Below are positions 33,641-42,817 of a stretch of DNA of 64,000 bases, one piece after another; positions within the stretch are counted from its first letter, which is position 1; each line of letters begins with the position of its first letter. Source of the DNA: Streptomyces caeruleatus. GTDB taxonomy: Bacteria > Actinomycetota > Actinomycetes > Streptomycetales > Streptomycetaceae. The notes under the pieces are model-generated. The model worked only from the letters and a program-made list of their open reading frames with translations, had not been told where the DNA came from and searched no databases. The stretch covers positions 185,444 through 249,443 of the forward strand of contig NZ_KQ948925.1 in the NCBI RefSeq assembly GCF_001514235.1, read 5' to 3'. The translations under genes were made by a program, and so were the position numbers.

Positions 33641-34719
33641 GGAGCCGGTCCCACCGACGCGCGGGGGATCACCGGGCACGCCAGGCGCCGTACCGTCGCG
33701 GGGGGTGTGCGGCCCGTGTCGATGGCGTCCAGGAGTAGGCGTGCTGCCGCCTCGCCCATCGCGCGGTGGGGCAGGGCGACGCTGGTGAGGGGCGGGGTGA
33801 GGAACTCGGCCATGTGTTCCTGGTCGTCGTAGCCGACCACCGAGAGGTCGTCGGGGACGGTGATGCCGAGCCGGGTCGCGGCGTGCAGGACGCCGGCCGC
33901 GACGCGGTCGTTGTAGCAGAAGAGGCCGGTGGGGCGCCGGTCGGCGGGGGTGCCGTCGAGGACGCGCATGGCGCCCTCGTAGCCGCCGGCGATCTCGCCG
34001 CCGGTGCGGACGACCCACTCCTTGGGGACGGTGATGCCTTCGGCGCGCAGCGCGTCCCGGAAGCCGCGCAGGCGGTCGACGGAGGCGAGGTCGTCCTGGC
34101 CGCCCACCATGGCGACCCGGTGGTGCCCCGCGTCCAGCAGCAGCCGGGCCGCCGTACGGCCGCCCGCGCGTTCGGCGGGGATGACGGCGGGCAGCGAGTC
34201 GTCCTCGGGCAGGCAGTTGGCGAGGACGGAGTGGGTGCGGTGCAGGCCCTCGGGGACGCGGACGCGGCGCAGCGACATGGCCGCGTAGATGATGCCGTCG
34301 ACGCGTCGGTCGAGGAGTTCGGCGACGGCCGCGTCCTCCTTGGCGGGGTCGCCGCCGGAGTCGATGGTCAGGACGAGGTGGTCGCTGTCCCAGGCTGTCT
34401 CCATGGCGCCGCGCAGCAGCCGGCCGGCGAACGGCGAGGAGGCGATCTCGTCGGTGACCAGGCCGATCACGGCCGTACGGCGGCGGCGCAGGCCGCGGGC
34501 GACGGGGTCGGGCCGGTAGCCGAGCTGGGCGGCGGCCCGGCGGATGCGTTCCTGGGTGGCGGGCGAGAGGTTGCCCTCGGCGCGGCCGTTGAAGACGAAG
34601 GAGACCGCTGTGTGCGACACCCCGGCGAGCCGGGCGACGTCGCGTGACGTGGGCCGTCCGGATCCCGTCGGCTGCTTCTCCTCGGTGCCGCCCATGCCGT
34701 CCGCTGCCCTCATCCCCAC
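33631..34719 (-). CDS. LacI-family transcriptional regulator of the fructan locus
   Basis: About 360 residues. The LacI helix-turn-helix and hinge are RPTSRDVARLAGVSHTAVSF then LGYRPDPVARGLRR, followed by a periplasmic-binding-protein-like effector domain (GLVTDEIASSPFAGRLLRGA; GLFCYNDRVAAGVLHAA; LSVVGYDDQEHMAEFLTPPLTSV). It most likely represses the divergent GH32 and ABC operon through the dyads at 28417 and 28498 and is released by a fructose-containing sugar. The start is GTG 34719 or ATG 34713, neither with a strong ribosome-binding site. It faces the GH32 gene across the tandem repeat. Confidence 0.88.
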   Translation of the reverse strand: MGMRAADGMGGTEEKQPTGSGRPTSRDVARLAGVSHTAVSFVFNGRAEGNLSPATQERIRRAAAQLGYRPDPVARGLRRRRTAVIGLVTDEIASSPFAGRLLRGAMETAWDSDHLVLTIDSGGDPAKEDAAVAELLDRRVDGIIYAAMSLRRVRVPEGLHRTHSVLANCLPEDDSLPAVIPAERAGGRTAARLLLDAGHHRVAMVGGQDDLASVDRLRGFRDALRAEGITVPKEWVVRTGGEIAGGYEGAMRVLDGTPADRRPTGLFCYNDRVAAGVLHAATRLGITVPDDLSVVGYDDQEHMAEFLTPPLTSVALPHRAMGEAAARLLLDAIDTGRTPPATVRRLACPVIPRASVGPAPGR

Positions 34720-34790
34720 CCGTCCGGTTGATCGATCCTCACCCTATCCGTGACGCTGGGTGTACGGCACAGTCGAGGGAAGGTCCGACA

Positions 34791-35621
34791 GTGATCAGCA
34801 TTCCGCTGCACACGCTCAACGACGGTACGACGATCCCCGCGATCGGCCTGGGCACCTGGCCGATGGACGACACGCAGGCCGAGCAGGCGGTCGCCGACGC
34901 CCTGGAGCTGGGCTACCGGCTCGTCGACACGGCGACGAACTACCGCAACGAGACCGGCGTCGGCCGCGGCATCGCCCGCGGCGGCGTCCCGCGCGAGGAG
35001 CTGGTCGTGACGACGAAGCTCCCGGGCCGGCACCACGGCTACGAGGAGACCCTCGCGTCCTTCGAGGAGTCCCGCGCCCGGCTCGGCGTGGACTACGTCG
35101 ACCTCTATCTCATCCACTGGCCGCTCCCCCGCGTCGACAAGTACGTGGACTCCTGGCGGGCCATGATCAAGCTGCGTGAGGACGGCCTCGTCCGGTCGGT
35201 CGGCGTCTCCAACTTCACGGCCGAGCACATCGAGCGGCTGGGGAAGGAGACCGGTGTCCTGCCCTCCGTCAACCAGATCGAGCTGCACCCCTACTTCCCG
35301 CAGGCGGAGCTGCGCGCCTTCCACGCCGACAAGGGCATCCTCACCGAGAGCTGGAGCCCGCTGGGCCGCGGCACCGACCTGCTGGACGATCCGGTCGTCG
35401 GCGCGGTCGCCGAGGCGCACGGGGTGACGCCCGGGCAGGTCGTTCTGCGCTGGCACGTCCAGCTCGGCGCCGTGCCGATCCCGAAGTCGGGCGATCCGGG
35501 CCGGCAGCGCGCGAACCTCGACATCTTCGGTTTCGAACTGAGCGCCGCCCAGATGACGGCCGTCGCGGACCGCGCCCACCGGCGCGTCGGCGGGGACCCC
35601 GAGGTGCACGAGGAGTTCTGA
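34791..35621 (+). CDS. Aldo/keto reductase (AKR5-like)
   Basis: A 276-residue NADPH-dependent oxidoreductase with a TIM barrel. Catalytic tetrad: Asp and Tyr in YRLVDTATNYRNE, Lys in VVTTKLPG and His in LYLIHWPLP. The coenzyme site appears as GAVPIPKSGDPGRQRANLDIF. This resembles 2,5-diketo-gluconate reductase-type enzymes, but the substrate is not defined. The start is GTG at 34791 with GAGGGAAGG upstream; longer versions overlap the LacI gene. It is divergent from LacI with a 71-bp gap. Confidence 0.9.
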   Translation: MISIPLHTLNDGTTIPAIGLGTWPMDDTQAEQAVADALELGYRLVDTATNYRNETGVGRGIARGGVPREELVVTTKLPGRHHGYEETLASFEESRARLGVDYVDLYLIHWPLPRVDKYVDSWRAMIKLREDGLVRSVGVSNFTAEHIERLGKETGVLPSVNQIELHPYFPQAELRAFHADKGILTESWSPLGRGTDLLDDPVVGAVAEAHGVTPGQVVLRWHVQLGAVPIPKSGDPGRQRANLDIFGFELSAAQMTAVADRAHRRVGGDPEVHEEF

Positions 35622-35688
35622 CCGTGCGTCGCGGGCGCCGCCGCGGGTACTCGGGGCGCTCGGCCCCGTCGTAGGGAAGGAGGCGCTC

Positions 35689-36300
35689 GTGGGTGAGAAG
35701 GACCGGCTGCGGGACTACCGGGGCAAGCGTGACTTCGGGCGGACCGGGGAGCCGCGGGGCCACGGATCCGCCTCCGGTGACCGGCCGCGGTTCGTGGTGC
35801 AGATCCATGACGCCAGCACCCTGCACTTCGACTTCCGGCTCCAGGTGGACGACGTACTGAAGTCCTGGTCGGTCCCGAAGGGGCCCTCCGACGACCCGCA
35901 GGACAAGCGGCTCGCCATGCCCACCGAGGACCATCCGCTGGAGTACGAGGAGTTCGAGGGCGTGATCCCCGAGGGCGAGTACGGCGGCGGCACGGTGATC
36001 GTCTGGGACAACGGGACGTACGAGCCGCTCAGCCACGACCGCAGGGGGCGGCCCGTCGACTTCGGGGAGTCGCTGGAGCGCGGTCATGCCACGTTCCGGC
36101 TGAGCGGGTCGAAACTGCACGGCGAGTACGCGCTCACCCGGTTCCGCGGCGGGCAGGACGGCGACCGGGAGGCCTGGCTGCTGGTGAAGGCCCGCGAGGG
36201 CCGGGCGCACGGGCACGGCACGCCCGACCCGTACCGGGCGCGTTCGGTGCGGTCCGGTCGCACTCTCGGCCAGGTCGCGGCCGACGGCGACGAGGGCTGA
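35689..36300 (+). CDS. LigD-type DNA 3'-phosphoesterase domain protein
   Basis: A 203-residue stand-alone homologue of the 3'-phosphoesterase module of LigD, the bacterial non-homologous end-joining enzyme that trims 3' ends. Signature motifs: FVVQIHDASTLHFDFRLQ (metal-binding His and Asp), MPTEDHPLEYEEFEG and IPEGEYGGGTVIVWD. The start is GTG at 35689 behind GGGAAGGAGG. No Ku or ligase gene adjoins it; an ATP-dependent ligase-domain gene lies 13 kb away at 49696, suggesting a split-module repair set as in other Streptomyces. Confidence 0.9.
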   Translation: MGEKDRLRDYRGKRDFGRTGEPRGHGSASGDRPRFVVQIHDASTLHFDFRLQVDDVLKSWSVPKGPSDDPQDKRLAMPTEDHPLEYEEFEGVIPEGEYGGGTVIVWDNGTYEPLSHDRRGRPVDFGESLERGHATFRLSGSKLHGEYALTRFRGGQDGDREAWLLVKAREGRAHGHGTPDPYRARSVRSGRTLGQVAADGDEG

Positions 36301-36412
36301 CCACGTCGGTGCCGGGGTGAATCCGGCGGATGTTCTCGTTCCGCCTTCAACTTCCGTTCTCTGCCTCTATGTTCACGGGCCACGACACCTCTCGCCCCTG
36401 AAGGCTCCCCGT

Positions 36413-36847
36413 ATGCGCACCGCGCTCCGCACCGCCGTCACCGGCGCCGTGCTCGCCGCCACCGCTCTCGTCGGCGGCCCCGCCCAGGCGACGCCCCCGG
36501 GCCCGGGCGTCACCGGCCGGACCATCGGTCCGACCACCGTCGGCGACACCGACCACGTCCTGCGCGAGGTCACGCTGCCGCCCGGTCAGAGCACCGGCTG
36601 GCACTACCACGACGGTCCCGTGCACGGATACGTGCAGCAGGGCACGCTCAGCCACTACCACCCCGACTGCGCGCTCGACGGGGCCTATCCGCAGGGCACG
36701 GTCGTGCGTGAGCCGGGCGGGCCGGGCGATGTGCACCTCGGCCGGAACCTGGGCGACACCACGCTCGTCCTGGAGGTGTTCTACGTACTCCCGCACGGCG
36801 CGCCGTTCTCCGAGGACGTGCCCAACCCGGGCTGCCCGTTCGAGTGA
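36413..36847 (+). CDS. Secreted cupin-domain protein
   Basis: A 144-residue exported small cupin. The signal peptide MRTALRTAVTGAVLAATALV is followed by an AQA-type cleavage site. The cupin motif is PPGQSTGWHYHDGPVHGYVQQGTL, with two His and a further His in HYHPDC; two late Cys may form a disulfide. The stop (36845-36847) abuts the stop of the convergent PP2C gene within TGATCA. Function unknown. Confidence 0.8.
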   Translation: MRTALRTAVTGAVLAATALVGGPAQATPPGPGVTGRTIGPTTVGDTDHVLREVTLPPGQSTGWHYHDGPVHGYVQQGTLSHYHPDCALDGAYPQGTVVREPGGPGDVHLGRNLGDTTLVLEVFYVLPHGAPFSEDVPNPGCPFE

Positions 36848-39196
36848 TCACACCGGTGGCAGCTGCTGTTCCGCCCAGATCGTCTTGCCGCTGCCGGTCT
36901 GCCGGCTGCCCCAGCGCTGGGTGAGCTGGGCGACGAGCAGCAGGCCGCGGCCGCCCTCGTCGTAGGCGTGGGCCCGGCGCAGATGCGGGGAGGTGGAACT
37001 GCCGTCGGAGACCTCGCAGATGAGGGTGCGGTCGCGGATCAGGCGGAGCTGGATGGGCGGGGCGCCGTAGCGGATGGCGTTGGTGACGAGTTCGCTGACG
37101 ACGAGTTCGGTGACGAAGGACGCCTCGTCGAGGCCCCATGCGGTCAGTTGGTCCGTGGCGGCCTGCCGGGTGGCCGCCACGTGCTCGGGGTCGGGCAGGA
37201 CGTCCCAGGTGGCGATGCGGTCCGCGCCCAGCGCCCGGGTGCGGGCCAGCAGCAGGGCCACGTCGTCGCTGGGGTCCTCCGGCAGCACGGCCTTGAGCAC
37301 GGTGTCGCACAGGGCGTCGAGGGACTCGGCGGGCGCGGTCAGCGCGCGGCACAGTTCGGCGGTGGAATGGTCGATGTCGCGGTCGCGGTCCTCGATGAGA
37401 CCGTCCGTGTACAGGGCGACCAGCGAGCCCTCGGGCAGTTCCACCTCCATCGCCTCGAACGGCAGTCCGCCGACGCCGAGCGGGGGGCCCGCGCTCATCT
37501 CGATGACCTGGGACGTGCCGTCGGGCAGGACCAGGGCGGGTGGTGGATGGCCGGCGGCGGCGAGGGTGAGGCGCCGGGTGACGGGGTCGTAGACGGAGTA
37601 GAGGCAGGTGGCGCCGAGTTCGGCGACCTCGTCGGTGTCGTCGCCCGCGAGATGGGTGACCAGGTCGTCGAGGTGGGTGAGGAGTTCGTCGGGCGGCAGG
37701 TCCACGTCGGCGAGGGTGCGCACCGCCGTGCACAGGCGGCCCATGGTGGCCGACGACGGGATGCCGTGTCCGACGACGTCCCCCACGACGAGGGCGACGC
37801 GGCCGCCGGAGAGCGGGATCACGTCGAACCAGTCGCCGCCGATGCCGGCCTGCGATCCGGACGGCCGATAGCGGTGGGCGACCTCGACGGCCGCCTGTCC
37901 GGGCAGACCGCGGGGCAGCAGGTTGTGCTGGAGGGCCAGCGCGGTGGTGCGTTCGCGGGCGAAGCGGCGGGCGTTGTCGATGCAGACGGCGGCCCGGCTG
38001 GCGAGTTCCTCGGCGAAGACGGCGTCGTCCTCGCCGTAGTCGTCGGACTGTCTGATGCGCACGGCCACCGCGACGCCGAGGGTGGTGCCCCGGGCGCGCA
38101 GCGGCACCGCCATCATGGTGTGGGCGCCCATGCGGTGCTGTCGGCCCTCAGGGGCGCGGGCGTCGCGTTCCGCGATCCACCGCATGAACGCCGGTTCGCC
38201 CGCCTGGCTCTGCATCACGCGGCCTTCCAGGATCGCCCGCGCGGGCGGCGAGAACGGCGGGTAGAAGTCCACCTCGCCCAGGTGCACGGCGGCTTCCGGG
38301 GTGCCTTCGGTGCCGGAGCCGTGGGCGACGCGGCGCAGCGCGATGTCGGTGCCGGACAGGGCCGGGGGCTCCTCCGCGCCCAGGACCCAGTCGAACAGGT
38401 CGACGCTGGCGAAGTCGGCGAACCGGGGCACCACGATCCCGATGAGCTCCTCGGCGGTGCGCACCACGTCCAGGGTGGTACCGATGGCGGCCGCCGCCTC
38501 GTTCAGCAGGGCCAGGCGCTGCCGTGCCCAGTACTGGTCGGAGCTGTCGAAGGCGGCCAGCGCCGTGCCGATGAGCTCGCCGGAGGAGTCCCGCACCGGC
38601 CACATGTCGGTGGTCCAGGCATGCTCCCGGTTCAGTGCGGGGGCGCCGGTGAAGCTCTCGTACCGCAGGGGTCTGCCGGTCTCGGAGACCTGGCGAAGAT
38701 GCCACAGAAAGCCGCGACTGTGCTTCCCGTCCTCCACCGTCTCCGGGAAGGGGCGTCCGATCAGGACATCCTCCGGTACGCCCATGACCTTGCAGGCGGC
38801 CTCGTTGAGCCGTAGGTAGCGCTGGTCGGTGTCGAAGACGGACATGGACATGGAGGCCTGCTGGAAGGCCCGCTCCGCCAGGGTGGGCTGCTGCTCGTCG
38901 GGCGTCACGGCGGTGATCACGTATTCCTCCGCCGCGCCGGGCTCGCCCAGGACAGCGGACGCCGTCACCTGTACGGCCACGGTGGAGCCGTCCTGGTGGC
39001 GCAGCAGGGCGGTGCCGGAGAGCGCCGCCAAGGCCTCGGGCTGTGGCGGCTCGGCGAGCAGTGTCAGCGCCGGCCGTCCCAGAACTTCCTCGGCCGTGCG
39101 GCCGGTCAGCCGCCGGGCACCCTCGCTCCACCCCTTGACCACACCCTGGGCGTCGAGGATCGCCACGGCGCAGACGCGCTCCATGTCGTCCAGCAT
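36848..39196 (-). CDS. PAS-PAS-GAF-PP2C phosphatase with C-terminal HATPase
   Basis: A 782-residue regulatory protein of the RsbU/SpoIIE type. Order: PAS (~1-100; GVVKGWSEGARRLTGRTAEE), PAS (~110-220; FDTDQRYLRLNEAACKVMG), GAF (~230-400), PP2C-type Ser/Thr phosphatase (~420-620; GIGGDWFDVIPL, VVGDVVGHGIPSS, YTDGLIEDRDR) and a RsbW-like GHKL ATPase (~640-775; ELVVSELVTNAIRYG, DEGGRGLLLVAQL). It would tune an anti-anti-sigma/anti-sigma switch, combining phosphatase and kinase in one chain. GGAGG five bases upstream chooses the ATG at 39196 over one 24 bases further up. Confidence 0.92.
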   Translation of the reverse strand: MLDDMERVCAVAILDAQGVVKGWSEGARRLTGRTAEEVLGRPALTLLAEPPQPEALAALSGTALLRHQDGSTVAVQVTASAVLGEPGAAEEYVITAVTPDEQQPTLAERAFQQASMSMSVFDTDQRYLRLNEAACKVMGVPEDVLIGRPFPETVEDGKHSRGFLWHLRQVSETGRPLRYESFTGAPALNREHAWTTDMWPVRDSSGELIGTALAAFDSSDQYWARQRLALLNEAAAAIGTTLDVVRTAEELIGIVVPRFADFASVDLFDWVLGAEEPPALSGTDIALRRVAHGSGTEGTPEAAVHLGEVDFYPPFSPPARAILEGRVMQSQAGEPAFMRWIAERDARAPEGRQHRMGAHTMMAVPLRARGTTLGVAVAVRIRQSDDYGEDDAVFAEELASRAAVCIDNARRFARERTTALALQHNLLPRGLPGQAAVEVAHRYRPSGSQAGIGGDWFDVIPLSGGRVALVVGDVVGHGIPSSATMGRLCTAVRTLADVDLPPDELLTHLDDLVTHLAGDDTDEVAELGATCLYSVYDPVTRRLTLAAAGHPPPALVLPDGTSQVIEMSAGPPLGVGGLPFEAMEVELPEGSLVALYTDGLIEDRDRDIDHSTAELCRALTAPAESLDALCDTVLKAVLPEDPSDDVALLLARTRALGADRIATWDVLPDPEHVAATRQAATDQLTAWGLDEASFVTELVVSELVTNAIRYGAPPIQLRLIRDRTLICEVSDGSSTSPHLRRAHAYDEGGRGLLLVAQLTQRWGSRQTGSGKTIWAEQQLPPV

Positions 39197-39284
39197 GAGT
39201 CCTCCGCCGCGGCGCATCAACCGCGACGGCAGGACGGTTACTCCCGCCGGGCCCCACCGGTCGCGCCGGCCGGGGCCGGGGCGG

Positions 39285-39743
39285 TCACTTGCGCAGGGCG
39301 GCGAGGGCCCGGTCGGCGTGGGTGTTCATCCGCAGTTCGCTGCGGACGACCTCCAGGACCGTGCGGTCCTGCCCGATGACGAAGGTGACCCGTTTGGTGG
39401 GGGCCAGCGAGAAGCCGCGGGCCACGCCGAACCGCTCCCGGACCGTGCCGTCGGTGTCGGAGAGCAGGGTCATGCCGAGCGTGTGGCGGTCGGCGAACTC
39501 CTGCTGCCGTTCGACGGCGTCCGCGCTGATGCCGACCGGCCGGGCCCCGACGGCGGCGAACTCGGCGGCGAGGTCCCGGAAGTGGCAGGCCTCGGCGGTG
39601 CAGCCGGGGGTGAGGGCGGCGGGGTAGAAGAAGAGGACCACCGGCCCGTCGGCGAGCAGCTCGGTCAGGCTGCGGGTGGTGCCGGTCTCGTCCGGCAGGA
39701 CGAAGTCCTCGACCTTGTCGCCGGTCTTCAGCGATGCGCTCAT
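39285..39743 (-). CDS. Peroxiredoxin (Bcp/PrxQ type)
   Basis: A 152-residue thiol peroxidase that reduces hydroperoxides. The active site is FYPAALTPGCTAEACHFRD, with peroxidatic Cys48 and a resolving Cys53 four residues apart, as in atypical two-Cys PrxQ. The downstream TLLSDTDGTVRERFGVARG block fits the family. Its start overlaps the DoxX stop (ATGA), so the two are co-translated. Confidence 0.92.
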   Translation of the reverse strand: MSASLKTGDKVEDFVLPDETGTTRSLTELLADGPVVLFFYPAALTPGCTAEACHFRDLAAEFAAVGARPVGISADAVERQQEFADRHTLGMTLLSDTDGTVRERFGVARGFSLAPTKRVTFVIGQDRTVLEVVRSELRMNTHADRALAALRK

Positions 39744-40120
39744 GCCCGGCCCTCCGCGTTCTTCGCGACGCCCCGGGCCCACAGCACGAGGGGGATCTGC
39801 AGCGGCAGCCTGCCGAACGCGGCGGCCTTCTGCGGGGTGGGGCGGTGCCGCCAGTCGACGGCCATCTTCACGTTGGCGGGGAACACGCCGACGAAGAAGG
39901 CCGCGGCGGCCAGCGCGGCGGCCTTGCGGGTGCGCGGCGACGCCAGTCCCGCCGCCAGCGCGAGTTCGGCGACGCCGCTTGCGTACGTCCAGGTCCGGGG
40001 CGTTCCCGGCAGGGAGCGCGGCACGGTCGCGTCGAACTGGCGGGGTACGGCGAAGTGGGCGACCCCTGCCGTGGCCAGCAGGCCGGCGAGCAGCAGGGGT
40101 GAGCGTTGGGACCGGGGCAC
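39740..40120 (-). CDS. DoxX-like membrane protein
   Basis: A 126-residue protein with four predicted helices (PLLLAGLLATAGVAHFAVP; GVAELALAAGLASP; AALAAAAFFVGVFPANVKMA; LQIPLVLWARGV), matching DoxX-like integral membrane proteins. In other actinobacteria DoxX forms redox complexes with thiol enzymes; here it is coupled by a four-base overlap to a peroxiredoxin, which supports a role in membrane-linked peroxide defence. Confidence 0.83.
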   Translation of the reverse strand: MPRSQRSPLLLAGLLATAGVAHFAVPRQFDATVPRSLPGTPRTWTYASGVAELALAAGLASPRTRKAAALAAAAFFVGVFPANVKMAVDWRHRPTPQKAAAFGRLPLQIPLVLWARGVAKNAEGRA

Positions 40121-40213
40121 GGATCCTCCTTGGACGGCCTGCTCCTCCTTGGATGGCCTGCCGCCGGATGCTACCGGAGGGTAGGCCAGGGCCCGCCACC
40201 CGCCCCTGCCTGT

Positions 40214-40972
40214 TCACCGGCCCTGTGGCGAGCGGCGGTTGTGGCTTCCGGGGGTGTGTCCGAAGGAGCGGCGGAAGACGTCGATGAAGGCGCTGGCGGA
40301 GGACCAGCCGCAGCGGTGGGCGACGGTGGTGACGGGTGTGTCCTCGGCGAGCAGCCGCAGCGCGTGGTAGAGCCGCGACTGGGTGCGCCACTGCGGGAAG
40401 GTCATGCCGAACTCGCTGCGGAAGAGCCGGCTGAGGGTGCGCTCGCCGACGCCGGTCGCGGCACCGAGCGCGGCGAGGGTGCGCGCGTCGGCGGGATCGG
40501 CGTGGACGAGCGCGCACACCTCGGCCAGGCGTGGATCCGTCGGGGTCGGCAGGCGCAGGGGCTGCTGGGGTGATGCGCGCAGCTGGTCGCGGAGTACGGC
40601 GAGCAGACGGCGGCGTTCGGGACTGTCGTCGGCCGGGTCGCGGGTGTAGGCGAGGATCAGCTCGCGCAGGAGGCCGCTGACGGCGAGGACGGTGGGCGCG
40701 CCCAGGCCGGGCAGGGGGTCGTCGGCGGGCAGGCCGACCAGGTGCAGGTCCGTGTGCCCGTGGGCGCGATGCGCGTGCACGGTGCCGGCGGGGACCCAGA
40801 TGGCGCGGTTGCCGGGGGCGAACCAGGTGCCGGCGTCGGTGGTGACGGCGAGGACTCCGGAGCCGGCGTAGACGATCTGGTGGTCGTCGTGCCGGTGCGC
40901 GTCGATGCGTTCCCCGGCGGCCAGTACCTGGGCGCGGGTCGGCGCGATCGGGTCGTGGCGGATGTTCGACAC
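40214..40972 (-). CDS. AraC-family regulator with N-terminal cupin
   Basis: A 252-residue regulator. The N-terminal cupin-type domain (ERIDAHRHDDHQIVYAGSG; ANRAIWVPAGTVHAHRA-like) binds an effector and the C-terminal half carries two helix-turn-helix motifs (TLAALGAATGVGERTLSRLF; VTTVAHRCGWSSASAFIDVF) ending FGHTPGSHNRR. The start is GTG at 40972. It is divergent from the fosmidomycin-resistance-like exporter with a 54-bp gap, so it probably controls that gene. Confidence 0.88.
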   Translation of the reverse strand: MSNIRHDPIAPTRAQVLAAGERIDAHRHDDHQIVYAGSGVLAVTTDAGTWFAPGNRAIWVPAGTVHAHRAHGHTDLHLVGLPADDPLPGLGAPTVLAVSGLLRELILAYTRDPADDSPERRRLLAVLRDQLRASPQQPLRLPTPTDPRLAEVCALVHADPADARTLAALGAATGVGERTLSRLFRSEFGMTFPQWRTQSRLYHALRLLAEDTPVTTVAHRCGWSSASAFIDVFRRSFGHTPGSHNRRSPQGR

Positions 40973-41026
40973 AACACGGCAGATTATCGAAAGCGGGCCG
41001 TGGGTGGGCGCGGCGACGATCGCGGG

Positions 41027-42244
41027 GTGTCCACGAAACGCGTACGCAACCGAGCCATCACCCTGCTGTCCCTGGGCCACGCCTGTGTCGACGTGTACCA
41101 GGGCGCGGTCGCGGCCCTCGTCCCGTTCTTCGTCGCCGAGCGTGCCTACAGCTACGCCGCCGCCTCGGGCGTCGTCCTCGCCGCGTCCTTGCTGTCGTCG
41201 GTGGTGCAGCCGCTGTTCGGGGCGCTGACCGACCGGTGGGCGATGCCCTGGCTGCTGCCGCTGAGCGCGCTGACGGGCGGCGCGGGTGTCGCGCTGAGCG
41301 GGGTCGCGGATTCCTACGCGCTCACGCTCACGGTGGTCGCCGTATCGGGGGTCGGGGTGGCCGCCTACCATCCGGAGGCCGCCCGCGCGGCTCGCGACGC
41401 CGCGCACGGCAGTCATACGGCGATGGGCTGGTTCTCCCTCGGCGGCAACGTCGGTTTCGCGCTGGCGCCCCTGCTGGTGGCGGCTGTGGTCGCCACGGGT
41501 GGCCTGGGTGCCTCTCCCTTGCTGGCCGTGCCCGCGGTCGTGGGGGCGGCCCTGTGCGCGGCGGCGGTGCGTTCGGCCGCCGCCGGCGGCGGCCCGGCCG
41601 CCGACCGGGGCAAGGGCGCGGGCCGCGACGACTGGAGGTCGTTCCTGCGGCTGTCCGGTGCCATCGTGTGCCGCTCGATCGTGTTCGTGGGCCTGAGCGC
41701 CTTCGTCTCGCTGTACGTGCGTCAGCGCACCGGGGGCGGGAACGTGGCCGGTACGGCGGCGCTGTGTGTGCTCTACGTCGGCGGCGCGGTGGGCACGGTG
41801 GCCGGGGGCCGGCTCGCCGACCGGTACGGGCGGCTCACGGTCGTACGCCACGCGTATGTCCTGACCGGGCTCGCGGTGGCCGGGGTGGTGCTCGTTCCGG
41901 GGCCGTCGGTGTATCTGTTCGTCGCCGTGACCTCGGCCGGTCTGTATGTGCCGTTCTCGCTGCACATCACGCTCGGGCAGGACTACCTGCCCCGGCGCGT
42001 GGGCACCGCGAGCGGGGTCACGCTGGGGCTGACGGTGAGCGCGGGCGGTCTCGCCGCCCCGGTCGTCGGGGCACTCGCCGACGCCACCTCACTGCGGACC
42101 GCGCTCGTCCCGCTGATCGCCCTGCCCGCGCTGGGACGGCTGCTGCTGTGCGGGTTGCGGGAGCCCGCGCCGCCCGAGCCGCCCGGTCAGGCGGTCCCGG
42201 CCGGCGCGGTCGGCAGCGGTTCGGGCTCCTCTTCGACGGCGTAG
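41027..42244 (+). CDS. MFS transporter, fosmidomycin-resistance (Fsr) type
   Basis: A 405-residue, twelve-helix exporter. The N-terminal LSLGHACVDVYQGAVAALVP is the recognised feature of the Fsr group, followed by VVQPLFGALTDRWAMPWLLP, GVAAYHPEAARAA and GRLADRYGRLTVVRHAY. Related proteins export fosmidomycin and similar compounds. The start is GTG at 41027; longer frames overlap the divergent AraC gene. The last 58 bp overlap the convergent MarR gene. Confidence 0.85.
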   Translation: MSTKRVRNRAITLLSLGHACVDVYQGAVAALVPFFVAERAYSYAAASGVVLAASLLSSVVQPLFGALTDRWAMPWLLPLSALTGGAGVALSGVADSYALTLTVVAVSGVGVAAYHPEAARAARDAAHGSHTAMGWFSLGGNVGFALAPLLVAAVVATGGLGASPLLAVPAVVGAALCAAAVRSAAAGGGPAADRGKGAGRDDWRSFLRLSGAIVCRSIVFVGLSAFVSLYVRQRTGGGNVAGTAALCVLYVGGAVGTVAGGRLADRYGRLTVVRHAYVLTGLAVAGVVLVPGPSVYLFVAVTSAGLYVPFSLHITLGQDYLPRRVGTASGVTLGLTVSAGGLAAPVVGALADATSLRTALVPLIALPALGRLLLCGLREPAPPEPPGQAVPAGAVGSGSGSSSTA

Positions 42245-42717
42245 GCGAGGAAGTCGTCGACCATGCGGTGGAACAGGGTGGCCAGCTGCCGCAGTTCCTC
42301 GGGGGTCCAGTCGGCCAGGGCGAGCTGCATGCCGCGGGCACCGGCGTCCCGGACCCGGGCGATGGCCCGGCGGCCGGCGTCGGTGAGCTCGATGCGCTGG
42401 GCGCGGCGGTCCTGGGGGTCGGGGACCCGGGTGACGTATCCGGACTTCTGGAGCTGCTGCACCGTCCGCGTGACGTGCGAGGCCTCCACACCGAGGCGGT
42501 TGGCGAGCTCCCCGGGGCGCAGCGGCTCCGAGTCGGCGACCTGCCGCAGCAGTGCCACGGCGGCCCGGTCCAGCGGGACCCCGGCCAGGGCCATCAGCCG
42601 CTCGTGCTGACGGGCGCGGGTGCTCAGGTAGGTGATCCGGGTGAGGGCGCGCTCGATGTCGACCACTTCCGGGGACGCGGGAGTGTCGGGGAGTTCGGGG
42701 AGCGGAGGCGTGGACAT
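42187..42717 (-). CDS. MarR-family transcriptional regulator
   Basis: A 176-residue winged-helix repressor. DNA-binding part: LRPGELANRLGVEASHVTRTVQQLQKSG, then the wing VTRVPDPQDRRAQRIELTDAG. It starts at ATG 42717, preceded by an AT-rich stretch (42721-42757) that on the minus strand contains TTGAGT and TAAAGT with a short 15-bp spacer, a doubtful promoter. It overlaps the end of the Fsr-like transporter gene tail to tail. Confidence 0.9.
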   Translation of the reverse strand: MSTPPLPELPDTPASPEVVDIERALTRITYLSTRARQHERLMALAGVPLDRAAVALLRQVADSEPLRPGELANRLGVEASHVTRTVQQLQKSGYVTRVPDPQDRRAQRIELTDAGRRAIARVRDAGARGMQLALADWTPEELRQLATLFHRMVDDFLAYAVEEEPEPLPTAPAGTA

Positions 42718-42817
42718 GAGAGCGACTTTACCATCTCATTGCGTAACTCAACTAATGTGCGGGCCCGGCGCCCGGCGGAGTCAAGTGGTCCGCCAGGCGC
42801 CCGGCCCTGCGGCACCA

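Noticed and set aside
37000..38815. A 615-residue plus-strand frame opposite the PP2C gene.
   Set aside because: Gly/Val/Gln-rich antisense reading without any domain; the minus-strand protein has five recognisable domains.
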